From NCBI GenBank assembly GCA_030386875.1, contig CM059566.1, positions 37,050,068-37,114,067 on the forward strand: a stretch of 64,000 nt of DNA, written 5' to 3'. This DNA comes from Morinoia aosen. Taxonomy: Eukaryota > Arthropoda > Malacostraca > Amphipoda > Talitridae. The translations under genes and the position numbers were made by a program. How positions within the stretch are numbered: the first letter of the stretch is position 1; each line of letters opens with the position of its first letter. This document shows, piece after piece, positions 58,203 through 64,000 of the stretch. Below the pieces are notes generated by a model. The model saw only the letters and a list, made by a program, of their open reading frames with translations. It was not told the DNA's origin and ran no database searches.

Positions 58203-58312
58203 CACAGTGCGAGTGTTGCACAGTGCGAGTGTTGCACAGTGTTGGGAGCGCGAGTGTTGCACAGTGAAATTGCACAGTGTTGGGAGTGCGAGTGTTGCAC
58301 TCGCACTCCCAC
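58203..58312. repeat. Short repeat cluster ending in a perfect hairpin
   Basis: ACAGTGCGAGTGTTGC units (16 bp) and longer ACAGTGTTGGGAG-containing units (25 bp) alternate from 58204. The last unit runs into a perfect 14-bp inverted repeat: TGGGAGTGCGAGTG (58281-58294), loop TTG, CACTCGCACTCCCA (58298-58311). The inverted copy is present only once, so a single unit was copied in reverse orientation. Confidence 0.9.
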
Positions 58313-61300
58313 AGAAAATGAACAACAACAGGAGCAAAGACACTACGAATTTGAAAGACATTTTCCTAGCTTGGGCAGCACCGAGTTTGTTTGTGTTGAT
58401 AAATGACAACAATTTAATTTTAATTTAAAAGACATCAAATTTAGCCTCTGGAAAGAGGATTTACCACGCCTAATAGAAAATTAAGACTGTAATGTGCACT
58501 TACATGTGATTCTATGAGTATACAAAGAATTTAAGTTAATTTCTGAAGGACTCTATTTACTTGACGTCTATATATAGCTATGTTATTTTATCATTTTCGT
58601 ATCTGCACAAGTTTTTCTGTGTTAAAATATTAGTGAGAAGTTCCTATAGGGTAAACAGACTCCCAGCAAATTATTTCAATTAAGTAATTAAACGAGTAAT
58701 GTTTGAGTTTATTTTTATTCTAATATAAATGGATTTTATTTAAATTCATTCGAAGCGTTTTTTTGTTTTTGTTCTCCTATCAGTAAGCGAACGCAAATAA
58801 AAACCAATGAAATGTAAAGCCGACCTTGTAAATAGCTCAAAAAATGTAGCACGATACATTTTTTTGCTACATTTCTGCTACCATTAGCTCAACTTGTAGC
58901 AGGATAACAGTTCATTAAATGCGAAGTAGGAGAAAAGGATGCTCAAACAGGATCGGAATCGGAAAAGCATCAACTCTAATTCCACGTTTTTTACTGCGTA
59001 GGAAAATACACAATTTGCTTCACTGCTAGAACTCCGCCTTCTGTGCGCACGGTATCTCAAAATCTTCACTTGTGATGTAACCAAAGCAGCAAATGCTCAC
59101 TGCATAATGGAAAGCATTATGCAAAAGAGATAAAGTCTAAAAGACAACAACTGGCCGGGGAGAAGCGAGCTGTCTTGTGCGTTTGCGTACTCTGAGTGAC
59201 GACAGAAGATATGTTCATGCATCGGCATTCCAAAGTTGGAGAGCTTCTGCATTTCCAAGTCTGCATTCTGATGCTGGAGTCTTTTGCAGGGCGAGGAGCT
59301 ATCGCTCTTGGCTGGGTTGACTTTAGGCTCTGGGTGAGACAGTTTCTCACGCTGAAATTGTTCCTTTTTGTTTCAGATTTAAAATGACCATTGAGTGATT
59401 GTACTTTGAGCAAAAATATATGCGAGCCAAATGACAAAACTGTATTTCAAAGCTCAAAGTTCTTTGTTGTTAATGATGTAGTTGTACGTAAGTACAAAGA
59501 TCAATGACTAGCTTCACTGTGACTAGACAGTGTATTATGTATACCGTTTCGAAAAATGTTGATCTTTGCAGGAAAAAAATTCCGACTAAAAAGTGAAGTC
59601 TTGTAAGAACTCTCAGATGACGCTCATTCTGTCAACTCCTCATATTTCCGCGATGTTTCCTGGTGCCGATGGAGGGAGAACCGAAAAAAATTCTGTTCTG
59701 GTGCGATCATTTCGTGCCGGGAAAGGAGGCTACGACAAGAGAAATTTGAGAAAAAAATGTCACAGCCAGTTTGGGCAGAAGTAACCTGAGTGTTCTGAAA
59801 GAATGTTTTCCTTGTACCTTCAGGAAGATTTCCCAACCGTCACAAAAGCACTAACTGGAAACTTGTGTGGAGGATTTTCGTTTGGTAATAAAAGAGGATA
59901 AAAAATAGGAAAGATTTCAGGTGCGAGTTTTCAACAGATCATTTTTCGATGTTCAAAAATCTGTTAAGAAATATTCTTAGAATTTTTCACTTTATATTGA
60001 TCGCTCTCAACATAAAAATTCAACATTCACTTTCGTTTTCTGGCTGTATCACTTCTGAAGGTATTTTGCAAAGTGGCAAGTTTCGATAAAATATATGGAC
60101 ATTTACACCGAAAGTTGAAATTTTATTTTCCTCCTATGTTTCAAATTCTGCCTCCTGTATTCCAGTAAAAGTATTGAATAGCCTAGATCTGCTTTCCGTT
60201 AATGAATGAGCGTTCATTGAAATTAGTTTCCCGAAGACAATGCCAAAATTTTGAATTTGATATTTTTACTTTGTTAATCATTAGCATCCTGTAGTGTAGT
60301 TCATAGCATGCACCATGAGGAAAGAGAGTGATGTCACTGTATTGAAAAATGAAACATTACAAAGTTTTTGAGTCACGGCCTAGTCTTTAGGCTTGACGTA
60401 CATCGAAGCAGCTTGATGTACATCGTTGTACAACGCGAAGATATAAACTAAAGCAGAAAACCGATGAATGGAACAAGGTTCAAGAATCTCTCAGTGAGAA
60501 ATATAATAGGAAGTAAAAAATAACATATCAATAGTATTATCTAGTTGTTACAAAATATGCGGATTTCTCTTGTGAAATTTGAAATAACTGGAATTGAGAG
60601 TCAAAAGAGTGAAAAAGTACATAAGCTTGCATCTGGAAAAAAAATCTCCTCACCAGCCTTTTACTCCTTCAATGGCTATATAAATAAACGTTTAAAAAGG
60701 CATAAGAATTACTTACAGACCCAATTTGACATTTTTTGGCAAATAGCCTATAACAGTTAGATTGAAAATGACGGTATAAAACTAAACAGTACTAATTATT
60801 GCGATTTCTTAGCTATAAAGCTCATTGAATAGTACAAGCGTCAGCCAAAGAGTTTCATAATATAATGCTTGTGTGTGTATGACAGCGCTCAATTTCCATC
60901 TCTTCGCACCACTCGCCTGTTTCTGGAGCTCTAACGATTTTCTCAATAAAAAACATTAAAATGGCCACCAACAAACCCTCACGTGAATGCAAAAAAAACT
61001 CGGGTCAATTGTTCTAGAGAAATGTTTCGACGATGGCAATCAATGCAACACTAAATGTAAGGGACTGGACTCAATACAACAGTTGAAGTTTCGTCAGATA
61101 AAAACTTTCAATTCTATTGACAACAGATTTGAAAGGTCAATTGTACACAATAATCGTTATATTACTGTAAAATGTTACTATTTGGAACTATGTATTTGAA
61201 CATTCTTCCTTCAATAATTAATAATTTCACGTTAAAATTGCAGCTGATATTCTAGAGTTTCATTCATTTTATCGAAAAATAATCTGTGTTCGGAGCATCT

Positions 61301-61329
61301 TAAGACAAGATGTTCGTCAATGATGGTGA
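58313..61329. other. Non-coding stretch with two short hairpins
   Basis: AAATGTAGCA / TGCTACATTT (58842-58851 and 58865-58874) and TGCATAATG / CATTATGCA (59101-59109 and 59115-59123) are perfect short inverted repeats. GTAGCA words recur around the first. A minus frame of 106 codons (59437-59117) is Ser/Thr/Cys-rich without a known motif. Confidence 0.45.
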
Positions 61330-61456
61330 TATTTTATCGATTACATTATTGTAAAATTGCAAAATACGCAGCAATTTTCCGTGGACCAACGAATATGCAA
61401 ATTAATGCAAACATGAAGTTTAAAAGAAGCTCGTATCGACTGTCGTGTTGGGTTTC
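61330..61456. repeat. Dispersed diverged repeat, copy 1
   Basis: Landmarks ATATTTTATCGATTACATT, CGTGGACCAACGAATATG, ACATGAAGTTTAAAAGAAG and TGTCGTGTTGGGTTTCT recur in order at 62150-62266. Similarity is around three-quarters by eye, with an indel near the middle. No open frame spans either copy convincingly. Confidence 0.7.
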
Positions 61457-62149
61457 TGCTTTCAATGACCGTTCCATCGCGTGACAAGGCAGAAATGTAG
61501 GGAAATGACATTTTAAAAGCTGTGAAAACAGACTTGATGTCGTTAAATCACTTAGTTAACTTCTTCTCATATAGTAATTTTTGTTCTTAGAAATTTACGC
61601 TGCGTTTTAAAACTAAAATTATGTGGTTCGGCAGCTCTTTCAAAATTTGTGAGGAACGCATATATCCCATCTGCCCAAATACCGTAGTCTCTTTATACCC
61701 ACTTTTTGACATTTATAAGAAGTAGATTACGATCGAGGCTTCTGTAATCATTCTAAACATAATTTATGCAATTTCATTTTGCTCTGTTATTGCAAGTCTC
61801 AATAAATAAAGCGATGAAAAATTTCAAAGTCAGATTTTGATTTACTTCAAAAACTAATGGTATCGAGCTCATCGTTCATGAGCGATTTTCCCGTCTTGCG
61901 CACTTTTAAAACTCAGCTTATAGCGTCGAAGGTCGAGTGGGAACCAATGTTCTCATATTTTTCAAGCTTCCCCCACCACACTTCACAGAGGCCGCAGGCT
62001 GGCCTCAATTTAACGAGTGGTTGCCCGGGCATCCCTCCAGGGAACCCCGTAATTCAGCGGCTGCAGCTCCGATTTTTATTTGCGTGTCGAAGTCACAGGC
62101 GACGTCCATGCAAGTGACCATTGGGGAGGCCTGGCTCCCTTTCCTTTAA
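61457..62149. other. Spacer between two dispersed repeat copies
   Basis: A GC-rich patch at 61965-62140 carries overlapping plus frames of 65-86 codons with no family signature. Confidence 0.4.
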
Positions 62150-62266
62150 GATACTTTATCGATTGCTTCATTGAGAGACGAGTCGCTGAACGTGGACTAG
62201 CAAATACGAAAATTTATACACACATGAAGCTGAAAAAAAATCGTACCGAGTGTCGTGTTCGGTTCT
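62150..62266. repeat. Dispersed diverged repeat, copy 2
   Basis: Partner of 61330-61456, same orientation, 820 bp away. It carries ATACTTTATCGATTGCTTC, CGTGGACTAGCAAATACG, ACATGAAGCTGAAAAAAAA and TGTCGTGTTCGGTTCT. The pair could be two fragments of one transposon family or remains of long terminal repeats. Confidence 0.7.
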
Positions 62267-63447
62267 ACATTTTTTAGTGCTCATTTTTTTCGAGGGGTAA
62301 TATTAAAATTTTTCGATAACGCAGGAAGTTAAATAAATACGAATTTGGAATTCTGATTCATAAGACTATGTTAGATGCTACTTTAAGCTAATCTGATTCA
62401 AAGATAGGTTTTATTAGGAATAAAATTTTTATAGTTATTAAATACTGTATGTTGAAGAGATGGAGGCGAATTGATTTTGTGATTAAAAGTTGAATACGCA
62501 CATCACACAAGTTACTTACCCCAACAAAAAAATTGTAAAAGATTCATTATAGAAAACTTAAAAAGAACTACAAAAAATTCTATTAAGAAGCATGTAGGCC
62601 ATTTTACATCATCATAATTCAAAAGTGTGACAAAAACTCACGACAGAGTGAGGTCGTCCTGTCTGGCATGTACTAGAAATATTGTTGAATTAACGAGCAA
62701 TGCTTCCCTCCGATATTTACAATGCTTCAAATTATACCGCTTACATAATGAATACTTCAATTGTCAAAAGAAAGTCTCCATAAATTCCATTAAGACGAAG
62801 CAGAAGTCAGCAGCAGTGGCGGTGCAACACCTTATATAGACTCATAACAAATTATCATTCGATTGCAGACAGATACGTTATTCCTAAAGTGATACGGAGA
62901 ATTACAGCTAGACTAACGTAGTAGCAAGAATTTTTATGGAAATTTGAGCTCGGTCATATTGACACTTCACATTCCTGTCGGGGAGTTCATTTCGAGCGCA
63001 GGGCTGCGCGACAAGAGAGGGTCGTTGGAGCTCACCAGTGTCGCACAAATCGAAGCGAGTATTTACACGCCCACCTCCAGATGCAGAAACCGTGTCCTAC
63101 ACAGCCACGGCTGCCCAACACCAAGTGATGAGGTGACGTTGCAGTGAGCTGAGTTCTATTTTAGTTCGCTGCGCTCCGACTCGAACTCTGTTCCTCAGCA
63201 AATGTGGTGCTGACGACGGAGCATTTACAGGAAGGCATTCAATTTCGAGCCTAATTGGGTCAGGATGTCGAATGAATGTACTAGGATCTGGACTAAATTT
63301 CCGCTGATAGGGCGGAATTTGCATTAGGAATAGTTAGTTTTGGCAGCATGAAATAAAGCATTTTATTTGAGTAAAAACCTAAGAACACATTTATAATTTT
63401 TCCTAGCCCACGGTGTGTAACAATATTTGTGGTGGTTCCACTATGTA
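62267..63447. other. Non-coding stretch with a GC-rich patch
   Basis: 62970-63250 is GC-richer and unique. Frames on both strands there (67-75 codons) have no recognisable motif. The TA dinucleotide at 63446-63447 is the left flank of the mariner-type MITE. Confidence 0.4.
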
Positions 63448-63597
63448 CAGGGTGGGCCATAAGTAACTGACCCTTTTAATTTGCTAGCTGAGTAAATAGG
63501 ATGCCGAAATAAACCCTAAAAATGTTTTCTCTCAAATGAAACAAACTTTTCCTTTTATTTGTAAATTAAAAGGGTTGGTTACTTATGGCCTAACATG
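63448..63597. mobile_element. Mariner-type MITE, 150 bp
   Basis: The left end CAGGGTGGGCCATAAGTAAC, continuing TGACCCTTTTAATTT, and the reverse-complemented right end CATGTTAGGCCATAAGTAAC, continuing CAACCCTTTTAATTT, match over 35 bp with about six differences. The left flank is TA; the right flank is TG, probably a mutated TA, as expected of Tc1/mariner insertions. A CAGGGTGGGCCA.AAG start is typical of mariner-type ends. There is no coding sequence between the ends. Confidence 0.85.
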
Positions 63598-64000
63598 TGC
63601 AATTTAAAAAAAATTGAACTTAATTTGTAAGCAAGATATTTTTTCACATCATTATGAAAGGAGGCCGATGAAATGTGATAGCCTGTGTACATCGTCCGTC
63701 GTCGTGAGAACATAAAAGACATTTATGAACATTTAGCCTCTTTGTGCTCCATCAAAGCCCTGGACCACCGCCCTTAAGTTATGTGTGGTTGCAGTCATTT
63801 GAGATTACGTTCCAGGAATAGAACTCATGATCACGTCAGCAAAATGCAACGCTCTGTTCCATTCAGTGCCCAACTCAGTAAAGTTATTCTGGAACTTAGC
63901 ATACATTATCAGGAAGACGCTAGTCTTCACGATGATTGAGGTAGAATGATTCAACAAGTGTCCTTAAACGCTCCAAAATAGTCGATTAAAATGAGACTAT
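63598..64000. other. Window edge, nothing assigned
   Basis: The last 400 bp contain short CGTCCGTCGTCGTGAG and CCTGGACCACCGCCC segments of higher GC. I cannot attach them to a gene or element; whatever they belong to may continue outside the window. Confidence 0.4.

Noticed and set aside
62812..62830. CAGTGGCGGTGCAAC as a transposon terminus
   Set aside because: It resembles some DNA-transposon ends but has no inverted partner nearby.

Overview
The window looks like gene-poor, AT-rich nuclear DNA from an animal with a large, transposon-rich genome, most likely an arthropod. The evidence is indirect: a decayed Tc1/mariner-superfamily transposase of a kind common in insects and other arthropods, piggyBac-like and hAT-like remnants, a tRNA-derived SINE, many short terminal-inverted-repeat elements, and many minisatellites. 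There is no bacterial gene organisation, no operon, no rRNA and no CRISPR. I could not identify any intact, known protein-coding gene.

Layout. 1-5400 is mostly featureless, with a five-copy 19-bp tandem repeat (2121-2215) and one unrecognised 159-codon reading frame (3397-3876). 5489-6553 is a nearly full-length but dead mariner-type transposase. 7266-7672 is a C/A-rich satellite. 8800-14260 holds small duplications, a minus-strand promoter-like block (CCAAT box, TATA box, splice donor; 13142-12973) and a cluster of degenerate direct and inverted repeats (13544-14262). 18351-18494 is a 25-bp minisatellite. 22250-22680 (minus) holds a probable piggyBac-type transposase fragment. 23990-24315 is a 163-bp tandem duplication.

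The most striking block is 26400-28300. A 48-bp minisatellite (26401-26880) is followed about 110 bp later by a long inverted repeat (26994-28256) with arms of roughly 470 bp and a loop of only a few tens of bases. A 266-bp TTAA-flanked, piggyBac-like MITE is inserted in the right arm, and the left arm preserves the empty TTAA site. If transcribed, this locus would form a long double-stranded hairpin RNA.

30010-32681 carries an 18-bp minisatellite with a 90-bp higher-order repeat and two hAT-type MITEs, one with a perfect 8-bp target duplication. 40732-42740 carries a 24-bp minisatellite, a minus-strand tRNA-derived SINE and a C-rich 111/112-bp repeat. 43905-44030 (minus) is the best exon-like coding stretch. 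48569-48818 and 56191-56363 are unclassified inverted-repeat elements. 49473-50507 is a kilobase array in which a 37-bp repeat passes into a 22-bp repeat. 63448-63597 is a mariner-type MITE.

The genes do not work together as a system. What can be read is a history of transposon insertion, decay and local repeat expansion. All family calls come from reading motifs by eye and were not confirmed by any search.
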